Assembly: GCA_027031565.1 (NCBI GenBank)
Contig: JALVPX010000153.1
Location: forward strand, 1-12,967
Source: Deltaproteobacteria bacterium
Lineage (GTDB): Bacteria > Desulfobacterota > Dissulfuribacteria > Dissulfuribacterales > JALVPX01
Direction: 5' to 3'
DNA length: 12,967 bases
Shown: one piece after another, positions 1 to 7,063 of the stretch
How positions within the stretch are numbered: the first letter of the stretch is position 1
How the letters are laid out: each line of letters starts with the position of its first letter
Made by a program: the position numbers and the translations under genes
The notes under the pieces: model-generated
The model's input: the letters and a program-made list of their open reading frames with translations, nothing else
Told to the model about the DNA's origin: nothing
Database searches by the model: none

Positions 1-166
1 TCTCAGATACGAGCCTGCCGTAAACCAGGCTGAACAAAGTTCCGTCCTGATTTTCCCGCACACCGCAGATTCCGCGCTTGCCGGGCTTAATCACACAATG
101 ATGATTGCAAAGATTGCATTTTACCTTTTCAGCATCGAGTTTTTCATAAAAACGGGCCTTTTTCAT
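1..166 (-). CDS. amrS: AmrS-like radical SAM protein, N-terminal part (cut by window edge)
   Basis: Only the first 55 codons are present; the gene runs off the left edge. The protein starts MKKARFYEKL and shows CNLCNHHCVIKPGKRGICGV at about residues 17-36. This Cys-rich opening is typical of the radical SAM member of the AmmeMemoRadiSam group (AmrS, related to pyruvate-formate-lyase activating enzymes). The radical SAM CxxxCxxC motif would lie further in and is outside the window. The ATG at 166 is preceded by a strong GAGGAGG ribosome binding site (about 172-180 on the complement), which fixes the start. It follows the minus-strand cluster after a 147-nt gap, so it may be read through from it or have its own promoter. 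The partner AMMECR1 and Memo genes are not visible here. The substrate of the system is not known from the sequence. Confidence 0.8.
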   Translation of the reverse strand, partial: MKKARFYEKLDAEKVKCNLCNHHCVIKPGKRGICGVRENQDGTLFSLVYGRLVSE

Positions 167-313
167 GTCCCTGCCTCCTCGCCAGACATGATGAGTCTTT
201 GCTGATTTTATCTGAATATAAGATCTTTTTCTGGGAGGTGCATCCTTGCCAGACAAGGCGAAGTCTTTTCAGGAGCAGTAGCAGCTCTTTTCAGCAGACA
301 AGGTAGGTGCGGT

Positions 314-1582
314 CTATTGGTATCCCACCAGGGATTCAGGATCCTCTTTTTCCACTTCTTCGTACACACACCTGAATCCTGTGTAAGGACCCTGGAGATC
401 AGGCCGGTTATGGTTCCGATAGGATGTTTCAAGGTAGAGGGGATTCTGTCCGAAGAGTCCACCGCGCAACACCTTGTGCTGGCCCTTTTCCGGGCCAGCT
501 GGGTTGTCATGGGGTGAATCATTGTAGTACCGGGGGCTATACCAGTCGGAGCACCATTCCCACACATTTCCAGCCATGTCATAAAGCCCATAAGGGCTTT
601 TACCCGCCTCGTAAGAACCAACGGGTTTCAACACCGATTTCCAGTGTGCGAACGAAATGAAGTTCAAAAACCTTGGAGACGGGCGTTCTGATCCCCATGG
701 ATAACGCCGTCCGTCAGTGCCCCGGGCCGCCTTTTCCCACTGGGCTTCTGTAGGAAGTTTCTTGCCAGCCCATTCACAATAGGCCTTTGCGCCAAACCAG
801 CTCACAAAATTTGCTGGATAGTTCTCCTTGTTTTCCTTTACGAAATATTTATCACCGTCCTTATAAATAAAGCTCTCCGGCCCGATCCTAACATATTTGC
901 CTTCAGGATTGCCATTTGAATTCAAAAACTTGACCATTTCACCGTTGGTCACTTCATAGGTGTCAATGTAAAAGGCCTTTAAAAAAACCTTGTGGGCAGG
1001 CGTCCTGTCAGGTGGATGAATATCATCCGACCCCATGACAAATTGACCCTCAGGAATCAGTACCATTTTTGTGGTATCCACCTTGGGAGGCTGATCTTCC
1101 TTGGCGGCGGAAGGCTGTTCATTGTCCAGGTCAACAGGCTCTTGCTCAACCCGTTCTGTATCGAGGCCTTGTGTGTCTCTCACACCCTGCAACATCTCGA
1201 GCCTGTTCAAGATATCTGCATCTTCAGGATCTATTTTCAACAGCCTCTTGTAATATATCTTCGCCATTGAAGGCTTTCCCTGGGCTTGGGCCTGTTCCGC
1301 CCATCTGATATACATTGACTTCATTTTTTCAAAGAGCTTGGGTACCTCCCCATTGTCAGGTTCAATCTCCAATACCTGTTTCAAGGTTTTAAGCGCATTG
1401 TCGTTGGCAGGTATGGTCAGCTTTTTTTGCCGTATCTGCAGCCTGGCCTGCTTCAACAGCTTATCAACTGTCTGACCGACGGCGAGGTCTGCATCCAGAC
1501 AGAAAAAAAGCATCAGGGAAATGGTGAAAAAGAATAAAAACAACCTCGTCATATTGTCCTTATTCCTTGCCTGATTCTTCAC
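314..1582 (-). CDS. Secreted TPR plus FGE-sulfatase-fold (SUMF1-like) protein
   Basis: The start is a GTG whose first bases overlap the TGA of the upstream gene (GTGA); an ATG at 1552 (residue 11) is an alternative and would begin right at the signal peptide. Residues about 11-36 form a hydrophobic export signal (MTRLFLFFFTISLMLFF). Residues about 37-135 look like TPR-type helices (ALKTLKQVLEIEPDN; AKIYYKRLLKIDPED). Residues 172-408 are a complete FGE/SUMF1 fold: MVLIPEGQFVMGS, EVTNGEM, LPTEAQWEKAARG, YGLYDMAGNVWEW, LRGG and TGFRC. True formylglycine-generating enzymes carry a Cys pair in the segment after LRGG. Here that segment (LFGQNPLYLETSYRN) has none, so the protein is probably not a sulfatase activator but a non-catalytic or differently acting family member. 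No sulfatase gene is nearby. It is translationally coupled to the heme sensor upstream, which suggests a joint periplasmic role. Confidence 0.85.
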   Translation of the reverse strand: MKNQARNKDNMTRLFLFFFTISLMLFFCLDADLAVGQTVDKLLKQARLQIRQKKLTIPANDNALKTLKQVLEIEPDNGEVPKLFEKMKSMYIRWAEQAQAQGKPSMAKIYYKRLLKIDPEDADILNRLEMLQGVRDTQGLDTERVEQEPVDLDNEQPSAAKEDQPPKVDTTKMVLIPEGQFVMGSDDIHPPDRTPAHKVFLKAFYIDTYEVTNGEMVKFLNSNGNPEGKYVRIGPESFIYKDGDKYFVKENKENYPANFVSWFGAKAYCEWAGKKLPTEAQWEKAARGTDGRRYPWGSERPSPRFLNFISFAHWKSVLKPVGSYEAGKSPYGLYDMAGNVWEWCSDWYSPRYYNDSPHDNPAGPEKGQHKVLRGGLFGQNPLYLETSYRNHNRPDLQGPYTGFRCVYEEVEKEDPESLVGYQ

Positions 1583-2430
1583 AGCTTGTCCTGCAGCAAT
1601 TCCATACTCTTTTTCAGGCTGTTCTTCATGCGGTTGAAGGCCTTTGCCAAACGCCCCAACTCCTCGCCCTTGACTTGAACATCCACGTCGAAATCTCCCA
1701 TGCTGATCCTGTCCGCTGCGTCCACCAATTTATCAATGGGTTTTTGGACGAATTCACGCACAATGGTCTGTACTGCCAAAACAGCCAGCAACAGGAGGCC
1801 CAGCCCAGACAGGCCTATCATCTTTAGTGTATTGTACATATTTTCGATTGCCGCCTCCATGGGAGCGATAACACTTATAGCACCCCTTAATTCACCCAAC
1901 TTGTAGCCCTCTTTTGGATACCCTGCGATATCGATTTCTCCGGCAGGCTCTCCATGGCACGGCAGGCATGATTTCTTTACCCTGATCGGCTTCATGAGCC
2001 TGTAGTATGGCTTTCCATTTATATTTACTTGTCTGAAGACCGTGCCCACCTCTGGATTTTTTTCAAACCTTTGAAGAATTTCCCTTTCAAAATCATCAGG
2101 TGCGCCCAGCGGATTTCTATATCTCAGGCTGGTCTGCTTGACCTTGAAACTTGAAAGCTTATTGAAGTACTCGGCAACCATGTTACCCACCCTTGCGGGG
2201 TTCAAGGCCTTGAATTCAAAATTGCCAGCTGAATCATAATTGATGCGGTCTTGATTCTGGGCTATCACGTGCCTTATGGCTATATATTCATCAGCTACTG
2301 CCTTTGTCTGCATCTGGAGGCTTTGCTCAATGGCTTTCTGCTGCATTTTGTAAAAAACGGCAATGGTAACGCCTGTAACAACCAAGGCAATTATGGTGAT
2401 CGATAGGGTAAGCTTGGTTGCGATTTTCAT
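1579..2430 (-). CDS. Membrane c-heme sensor (DUF3365/Tll0287-like) with HAMP domain
   Basis: A 283-aa protein with the layout of a truncated chemoreceptor or sensor kinase. A transmembrane helix lies at about 6-27, then a periplasmic domain at about 28-200, a second transmembrane helix at about 203-224, and a HAMP domain at about 221-273 (VQKPIDKLVDAADRISMGDF). The periplasmic domain carries CLPCH at 155-159, a CxxCH c-type heme attachment site, after YYRLMKPI; this arrangement is that of the DUF3365/Tll0287-like heme sensors. Nothing follows the HAMP domain except a short coiled stretch, so there is no kinase, cyclase or methyl-accepting output domain. The signal must pass to another protein, or the protein acts as a redox or gas-binding partner. 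The ATG at 2430 has GAGGAGG about 8 nt upstream. The stop overlaps the next gene's GTG start. Redox or NO/O2 sensing is inferred from the fold family. Confidence 0.85.
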   Translation of the reverse strand: MKIATKLTLSITIIALVVTGVTIAVFYKMQQKAIEQSLQMQTKAVADEYIAIRHVIAQNQDRINYDSAGNFEFKALNPARVGNMVAEYFNKLSSFKVKQTSLRYRNPLGAPDDFEREILQRFEKNPEVGTVFRQVNINGKPYYRLMKPIRVKKSCLPCHGEPAGEIDIAGYPKEGYKLGELRGAISVIAPMEAAIENMYNTLKMIGLSGLGLLLLAVLAVQTIVREFVQKPIDKLVDAADRISMGDFDVDVQVKGEELGRLAKAFNRMKNSLKKSMELLQDKL

Positions 2431-2476
2431 TAACTATGCCTCCTCGCTTCAAAAGGTGTGGACCTTAACCTTCTAT

Positions 2477-3205
2477 TCAATAGTCATGGTCTTTCAATAA
2501 TGCTTCAGCCCTGCGGGTAAAGGTTTCCCTGTCTTCTATGTCATGAAATTCCTTTGCCATTATGGCTATCAATTCCCTGAGGTCCCCTTGTTCGGTCTGG
2601 TCCAGCCACTTGTTAGTACCCTTCTTCCACACTACGCCAGCAATAGGTCCCATCAAGTCCCTGAAAAGATATTGAATCTTGTGCATCAAGGCCGGGTCCA
2701 ACTGGTCCAGCTTATCACTGGCAGGTGATATGTCGGAACCAGCGTTTACGTTTTGTGGTCTTGTTTTTTCGTCAGCAGTGAGGGAAGGCGGCTCCTCAAC
2801 CTCGGCTACTGCTGGCTCAGGGGACTCGGGCCTGCCTTTTTCAGAACCAGATGTTTCCTCTCCAATCCAATCAAGTATCGCATTCTTGGCAACCTGGAAG
2901 TGCATCTCGATCAACTTGGGATTGATATCTTCAGAACAGAAGACGATTATGCTTACATTCTCTGACAATGGGTAGAAAAATATCTTTTTTTCTTCAAAAT
3001 AAATATATATAAGCGCTGTCCCCATCTTGTTGATGGCTAAAGCCGATTGGAGATCACGCAACTCTTGACCTAACAGAACCAGTTGCTCATCCTCCAATGG
3101 ATCAGACAAGTCACGCAAGGCTATTTTCCGGCCGTTCAATATACACAGGCCTTCAACCCCGGGAATTGCCTTTACGCTATCCAAGCTGTGCTGGAAACCC
3201 TCCAT
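2477..3205 (-). CDS. Roadblock/LC7-like protein with acidic linker and C-terminal helical domain
   Basis: A 242-aa soluble protein with no signal or membrane segment. Residues about 5-112 have the roadblock/LC7 pattern: a helix, then IPGVEGLCILNGRKIAL, a long helix, and the strands TALIYIYFEEKKIFFYPL and VSIIVFC. A Glu/Pro/Ser-rich linker spans about 117-166. Residues about 168-242 form a second, helical domain with LFRDLMGPIAGVV, a GPxA-type motif seen in C-terminal domains of bacterial regulatory proteins (I think of the DUF8082 type, but I cannot confirm it). Roadblock proteins usually act as scaffolds or partners of small GTPases and kinases. The ATG at 3205 is the first standard start in frame; the frame is open upstream to 3248 without ATG, GTG or TTG, and the RBS is weak, so a slightly earlier non-standard start (ATT 3232) is possible. 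It lies 35 nt after the stop of another roadblock-like gene. Confidence 0.7.
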   Translation of the reverse strand: MEGFQHSLDSVKAIPGVEGLCILNGRKIALRDLSDPLEDEQLVLLGQELRDLQSALAINKMGTALIYIYFEEKKIFFYPLSENVSIIVFCSEDINPKLIEMHFQVAKNAILDWIGEETSGSEKGRPESPEPAVAEVEEPPSLTADEKTRPQNVNAGSDISPASDKLDQLDPALMHKIQYLFRDLMGPIAGVVWKKGTNKWLDQTEQGDLRELIAIMAKEFHDIEDRETFTRRAEALLKDHDY

Positions 3206-3240
3206 ACCAACCCATCCAAATGCCTTGTTAATGGTACCTG

Positions 3241-3627
3241 TTATTCTTCATCTTCAACAATCATCGCCGGATACTCATCTACTGGTTTAGGTGAAACAAC
3301 TATTCCAATCGAGCTATTACCATCTGGAGCAAGAAATAGAACTTCGCCGTCTGGCATGATAAAATAAGAAAACTTCATCTTTCCAAAACTATATTTCTCG
3401 CCCATGGAAGAGAGTCTGTGCCTGACAAAGGCCGTCAACGCCCCCAGTTCCGGAGGCAATTTCACTTTTTCCAACAAGAAGCCCTGCGGTGACACCAGCA
3501 CCCAGCCTTTCACCTCGACAGCCATGGGCACAATGCCCTTGACCAGGGGTATAAACTCCTGCAGTTTCTCTATAACCTGAGAAGTAGCCAACATACCATT
3601 TTTACTATCAATATTATTTGACAACAT
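3241..3627 (-). CDS. Small roadblock/LC7-like protein
   Basis: A 128-aa cytoplasmic protein, first gene of the minus-strand cluster. The pattern GWVLVSPQGFLLEKV (about 41-55), a helix ELGALTAFVRHRLSSMGEKY, then KFSYFIMPDGEVLFLAPDG and SIGIVV fits a roadblock/LC7 fold: strand-turn-strand, long helix, three strands. It ends in an acidic tail (VEDEE). Its neighbour is also roadblock-like, and these proteins commonly dimerise, so a heterodimer is a reasonable inference. The ATG at 3627 is chosen; a TTG at 3633 is two codons upstream, and an ATG at 3594 is a third option. No convincing Shine-Dalgarno is seen for any of them. The family assignment rests on secondary-structure pattern, not on a signature motif, so it is moderate. 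Confidence 0.6.
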   Translation of the reverse strand: MLSNNIDSKNGMLATSQVIEKLQEFIPLVKGIVPMAVEVKGWVLVSPQGFLLEKVKLPPELGALTAFVRHRLSSMGEKYSFGKMKFSYFIMPDGEVLFLAPDGNSSIGIVVSPKPVDEYPAMIVEDEE

Positions 3628-3633
3628 GACCAA

Positions 3634-3662
3634 ACTCTATCACTAACAAATCAGCAGGTCAA
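3634..3662 (-). promoter_or_regulatory. Candidate promoter of the minus-strand cluster
   Basis: On the complement TTGACC (3662-3657), a 17-nt spacer and TAGAGT (3639-3634) match a sigma-70 layout. The expected transcript start falls almost on the ATG at 3627, so the message would be leaderless or the true start would be the ATG at 3594. That makes this candidate uncertain. Confidence 0.25.
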
Positions 3663-3692
3663 GGAGACTCAGCTGCGGATGGAAGAGGCATC

Positions 3693-3730
3693 TGGCTACC
3701 TCTAAAAATCTTAATTTTTAGAGGTAGCCA
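3693..3730. repeat. Perfect 17-bp inverted repeat in a divergent intergenic region
   Basis: The left arm 3693-3709 (TGGCTACCTCTAAAAAT) is perfectly complementary to 3714-3730 (ATTTTTAGAGGTAGCCA), with a 4-nt CTTA loop. It lies 65 nt from the minus-strand start at 3627 and 212 nt before the plus-strand start at 3943. No run of T follows on either strand, and the AT-rich part is at the loop, so it is not a standard intrinsic terminator. A regulator binding site, an mRNA 5' hairpin or a remnant of a small mobile repeat are the alternatives. Confidence 0.85.
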
Positions 3731-3766
3731 TCTTTAATATAATACAATAACCACATTTTATTACAT

Positions 3767-3796
3767 TTGATCAACAACTATGCTATTTTATATTAA
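3767..3796 (+). promoter_or_regulatory. Candidate promoter for the RCC1-repeat gene
   Basis: TTGATC (3767-3772) and TATTAA (3791-3796) are 18 nt apart in a very AT-rich stretch. TATAAT at 3738-3743 is an alternative -10 but its -35 would be poor and inside the hairpin. AT-rich DNA gives such matches by chance, so this is weak. Confidence 0.25.
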
Positions 3797-3942
3797 AATA
3801 AACATTCAAAACCAGACCAAGTTGTCTCTTACAGTTCTTAGCATGTTTGGGAACATGTTTTTGCCTATTGCCCACTGAACAATTGGCCCATGTAAATAAT
3901 AACATGGAATCTATTATATCAAAGAAAAAGGGTGTGTTTGAT

Positions 3943-6471
3943 ATGGATAATGGCCTTTTCCCAAAAAATTACTCATTGCCCAGGCCTTTTTATAACCGCT
4001 TGTTTTTATTGCTATTATGTTTTGCTTGCATTTCTCCGGATATCTCTCTGTCCCTTGCCTTTGGATCATCCTTCAAAATTTCTGCCAGTCCTCATCACAT
4101 ACTTTTCATTGATAAAGGCGGCACCCTCTGGACTTGGGGAAAAAATGACTTCGGACAATTGGGAGATGGAACCCGAAAAGACAGGCTGAAGCCGGTTGCG
4201 GTTTTGAAAAATGTAAAAGAGGTGGCTGCAGGCCTGTACCATTCACTGGCCTTGAAGGAAGATGGAACCCTGTTGGCATGGGGCAAGAATGACCATGGGC
4301 AAATAGGAAACGGCAGCAGGGCGACAACTGCCATGCCTGTGATTGTAATGGATGACGTCATGATGATTTCAGCTGGAAGCTATCACTCCATGGCCGTTAC
4401 AAAAAATGGGACCCTGTGGGTGTGGGGAAGCAACAATTATGGGCAGATCGGAGATGGGAAGCACAAAGACCGGCTCAAACCTGTTAACATCCTTGCCCAT
4501 ATTGCTGATATTTGTGCAGGCTCCTATCAATCTTTTGCAATTGACGTCAGGGGGAACCTTTTTGGATGGGGCAGGAATCGTGACGGAAGACTTGGGGATG
4601 GCACAACCACTGACAGGAACATACCGGTCAAGATATTGAGCAATGTCGTAAAGGTATCTGCAGGCAACTCCCACACCCTGGCATTGAGATCGAATAGGCG
4701 TTTGTTTGCATGGGGCAGCAATCTTTACGGTCAAATTGGCGACCGCACCCATCAGCCGAAAAAAAGGCCGGTTCCAATACTTAGGAATATAATGGATATT
4801 GGAACAGGTGCCTACCACTCAATGGCATTGATGAAAAATGGGAAACTGTGGGCCTGGGGTGCCAACAGCTTCGGACAACTGGGGGATGGAACCACGGCTG
4901 ACAAGAAATCACCTGTAAGGGTAAAAATACCTGAACCAGTATCCGGTTTCATGTCGGGCCCATTTTATGGCATTGCCCTCGATCGTTCAAACAGCTTGTG
5001 GGGCTGGGGCAGAAACAACCTTGCCCAGCTACGCTCCTCTGGCAAGGCCTTTTATCAATTGCCTCTCAAAATCGAACAAACTGACCGGCCTGAGCCGGCT
5101 TCCAAACTTACCAGGATCATATCCATTCTATTTCAAAAGACCAGCACAAGACCCTGTGAAATCATAAAAAAAGAAAGAGTGGAACAAGTTGAAAAAATCG
5201 ACAATAGCGCTAAAACAGCACAAGCCGGTACAACCTCTATCGAAGAGAAGATTATACTGCCTGAAGAAAAGGATCAGTCTACTCAAACCAATGCCACGGT
5301 AACGAGCGGCGTTTTCCCCAATCTCGAAGTAAGGCTTGAATCCCATCTCACGACCAGAATAAACATGCCAGTAGCTGCAAAGATCGAGATAAACGACGTT
5401 GAAAATTCACTGGCAAGGGTGGTGGTTTTGAAACAGCCGCTCCACGGCAGTGTTAGAGTTGATGCGCATCAATTGCTCTACAAGCCGGAAAATGGCTACC
5501 AAGGCAAGGATCAGATTGTGCTCGTTTTTATTGGAAAACAGGGGCAGACTTTACAAAAAAGGGTGGAAATTTCCATATTGCCTGGAACCTTTGGCGAAGA
5601 CACCCTTGGTTTGCAAAGGGAATTTTCGACTGTTCCTCTGGCAGAGTTGTCCCATTTTATCAAGGCACAGCAACTGGCCGAGGCAGGTAAACCTTTCATG
5701 GCCATTGAAGAATACAAGAAGGCAATTGCATCCGATGACAACAGGCTTCAGGCATATTGGAACCTCTCTATGGTCCAATATCAGCTGGGCTTTGTGGATG
5801 ATGCCATAAAGACCCTTGAAAAGGCCGTAGACACTGGAGCACCTGCAGACTTTTTGTATCTGGACCTTGGTATCTTCTATTTTGGAAAGGGTCTGATGGA
5901 TAAGGCAAAGAACATCCTCTTTCAGGCCCTGGAGCTCAACCCTGGCCTCACTGATGCGTATTATTACCTTGGCATGCTTTTTAGAAAAAAGGGAGATTGC
6001 CAAATGGCCTGGCTTTTCGCCAAGACAGCCAAAAAACTTGGTCACAAGGGAAGAGATCTTCACGAGGGCCTGGCCGAAGAGTGTCAGGAGCCCCAAATTG
6101 AACCTTGGCAGGCCTATGAAGACCCGGAATATGTCTACATGAGACAGATTAATGTCGATTCCCTTGACAGGGCAAAGGCCGTTCTTGATAAAATCCGGGA
6201 AGGAGAACTCTTTGAGGTAATAGCCGGCAGGGAATCCGTGGGTCCATACACCATGGTTGGAGGTTACGCAGGCAGATTCAAGCTTTCAGAACTTGAAGCC
6301 AACCTTGCAGAGGCACTAAAGGCACAACCCATTTTCGGATTCCCTCAACTTGTCAAAACCACAAATGGCTTTTTGATAGTGCAAAGAATCGCACCCTTTG
6401 ATTTTGCCGAATGGCAGAAACTGCTCAACGCCAACAAGGCTACGCCTGCAAACAATCATTATGAGGAGTGA
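3943..6471 (+). CDS. Exported RCC1-propeller / Ig-like / TPR / parvulin-like protein
   Basis: I place the start at the ATG 3943 (842 aa) because AAAGGGTG lies just upstream and a signal peptide follows directly (hydrophobic core LFLLLLCFACI at about 20-30). The frame is open back to a TTG at 3847, and ATG 3904 is also possible. Seven RCC1 repeats follow, each with a W-WG-N--GQ-GDG core (about 62-77, 110-124, 158-172, 206-221, 254-268, 302-317, 352-364), enough for one closed propeller; the last is degenerate. A charged linker runs from about 378 to 455. Residues about 459-546 resemble a cadherin/Ig-like bacterial domain (QPLHGSV, LLYKPENGYQGKD). TPRs occupy about 570-700. Residues about 729-818 resemble a PpiC parvulin (AKAVLDKIREGELFEVIA, VGGYAGRF, GFLIVQRI), but both usual histidines are replaced (MRQI, GFLIV). 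A periplasmic or surface scaffold or assembly-factor role is inferred; no exact function is known. Confidence 0.85.
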   Translation: MDNGLFPKNYSLPRPFYNRLFLLLLCFACISPDISLSLAFGSSFKISASPHHILFIDKGGTLWTWGKNDFGQLGDGTRKDRLKPVAVLKNVKEVAAGLYHSLALKEDGTLLAWGKNDHGQIGNGSRATTAMPVIVMDDVMMISAGSYHSMAVTKNGTLWVWGSNNYGQIGDGKHKDRLKPVNILAHIADICAGSYQSFAIDVRGNLFGWGRNRDGRLGDGTTTDRNIPVKILSNVVKVSAGNSHTLALRSNRRLFAWGSNLYGQIGDRTHQPKKRPVPILRNIMDIGTGAYHSMALMKNGKLWAWGANSFGQLGDGTTADKKSPVRVKIPEPVSGFMSGPFYGIALDRSNSLWGWGRNNLAQLRSSGKAFYQLPLKIEQTDRPEPASKLTRIISILFQKTSTRPCEIIKKERVEQVEKIDNSAKTAQAGTTSIEEKIILPEEKDQSTQTNATVTSGVFPNLEVRLESHLTTRINMPVAAKIEINDVENSLARVVVLKQPLHGSVRVDAHQLLYKPENGYQGKDQIVLVFIGKQGQTLQKRVEISILPGTFGEDTLGLQREFSTVPLAELSHFIKAQQLAEAGKPFMAIEEYKKAIASDDNRLQAYWNLSMVQYQLGFVDDAIKTLEKAVDTGAPADFLYLDLGIFYFGKGLMDKAKNILFQALELNPGLTDAYYYLGMLFRKKGDCQMAWLFAKTAKKLGHKGRDLHEGLAEECQEPQIEPWQAYEDPEYVYMRQINVDSLDRAKAVLDKIREGELFEVIAGRESVGPYTMVGGYAGRFKLSELEANLAEALKAQPIFGFPQLVKTTNGFLIVQRIAPFDFAEWQKLLNANKATPANNHYEE

Positions 6472-6479
6472 TTTTCACC

Positions 6480-6508
6480 TTGACTGCTAGAGCATTTTCG
6501 TTCATAAT
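6480..6508 (+). promoter_or_regulatory. Sigma-70-like promoter of the regulator-wlb unit
   Basis: TTGACT (6480-6485), a 17-nt spacer and CATAAT (6503-6508) each match the consensus at five of six positions. The predicted transcript start near 6515 is only a few bases before the ATG at 6521, which would give a leaderless or nearly leaderless mRNA. This fits the absence of a Shine-Dalgarno there. The promoter is separate from the RCC1-repeat gene, whose stop is at 6471. Confidence 0.55.
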
Positions 6509-6525
6509 ATATGAACAAAAATGCT
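6491..6525. promoter_or_regulatory. Palindromic operator candidate over the -10 and start codon
   Basis: AGCATTTTCGTTCAT (6491-6505) and ATGAACAAAAATGCT (6511-6525) form a 15-bp inverted repeat with one mismatch and a 5-nt AATAT centre. It covers the promoter spacer, the -10 element and the first codons of the winged-helix regulator gene. This is the usual place for an autorepressor site, so the downstream protein is the likely ligand. It could also fold as an RNA hairpin hiding the start codon. Confidence 0.6.
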
Positions 6526-7063
6526 TGAAGGACTGATAACATCAAAAACAAGGGTCAAGCTTTTAACCCGTTTTTTCCTTAATCCAGACAACAGCGCCTA
6601 TCTCCGGGAGCTGGCCTCTGAATTCAATGCATCCCCAAACGGCGTACGCGAGGAGTTGCGCCAGATGGAAAAGGCCCGCCTTCTGATAAGTAAAAAAAGG
6701 GGGCGTCAAATATATTTCAAGGCCAATCCATCCCATCCCCTCTTTCCGGAACTAAAAACCATGGTTAGAAAGGCCCTTGGTTTGGACAAAATACTCGATT
6801 CAATCCTTCAGAGGTTGGGCAGGCTTGAAGCCGCATACCTCATTGGAGATTATGCAAAAGGAAGGGATGCAAAGATTGTGGATCTGTTGCTTATTGGAGA
6901 AATAGATCCATATCATTTGTCTGATTTGACCCAAAAAACTGAACGATATATAGGCAGGAAAATAAGGACACTCGTACTCACAAGGGATGAGTTCAATCGA
7001 ATGAAACAGGAATTGCTCAAGGAACCATACATACTGCTTTGGAGTGAAGATGGCAGGGCGTAG
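6521..7063 (+). CDS. Winged-helix regulator with degenerate nucleotidyltransferase domain
   Basis: A 180-aa cytoplasmic protein. Residues about 1-75 are an ArsR-like winged helix: MLEGLITSKTRVKLLTRFF, the helix-turn-helix YLRELASEFNASPNGVREEL, and the wing LISKKRGRQIYFKANPSHPL. Residues about 85-165 resemble a minimal (MNT-type) nucleotidyltransferase: AAYLIGDYAKGRD and KIVDLLLIGEID stand where active members have GSxARG and (S)DxDLL. The GS is GD and the first Asp of the DxD pair is missing, so catalysis is unlikely and a ligand-sensing role is inferred. Genes of this type commonly head polysaccharide clusters. The ATG has no Shine-Dalgarno but lies immediately behind a good promoter and inside a palindrome, consistent with self-repression. 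The 3' end overlaps the wlbA-wlbB start by 14 nt, so regulator and enzymes are translationally linked. Confidence 0.8.
   Translation: MLEGLITSKTRVKLLTRFFLNPDNSAYLRELASEFNASPNGVREELRQMEKARLLISKKRGRQIYFKANPSHPLFPELKTMVRKALGLDKILDSILQRLGRLEAAYLIGDYAKGRDAKIVDLLLIGEIDPYHLSDLTQKTERYIGRKIRTLVLTRDEFNRMKQELLKEPYILLWSEDGRA
7041..7044 (+). promoter_or_regulatory. Ribosome binding site deciding the wlbA-wlbB start
   Basis: GGAG lies 5 nt before the ATG at 7050 and inside the end of the regulator gene. It favours ATG 7050 over the GTG at 7044, which would overlap the site itself. Confidence 0.5.

Noticed and set aside
239..258. CCTTG-CCAGA-CAAGG hairpin downstream of the FGE-fold gene as a terminator
   Set aside because: The stem is only 5 bp and no T run follows, so it does not support a terminator call; nearby CTGAAAAGA and CCTTGTCTG copies are short and may be chance.
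208..621. A 137-codon minus-strand ORF overlapping the end of the FGE-fold gene
   Set aside because: It lies in another frame of a well-supported gene, has no recognisable motif and no ribosome binding site.
3847..3942. N-terminal extension of the RCC1-repeat protein from TTG 3847 or ATG 3904
   Set aside because: Neither start has a ribosome binding site, and the extension would put an unlikely 30-residue stretch before a good signal peptide that follows ATG 3943.
5551..6096. A 181-codon minus-strand ORF opposite the TPR region of the RCC1-repeat gene
   Set aside because: The plus strand has clear TPR coding there; the antisense reading shows no family pattern.
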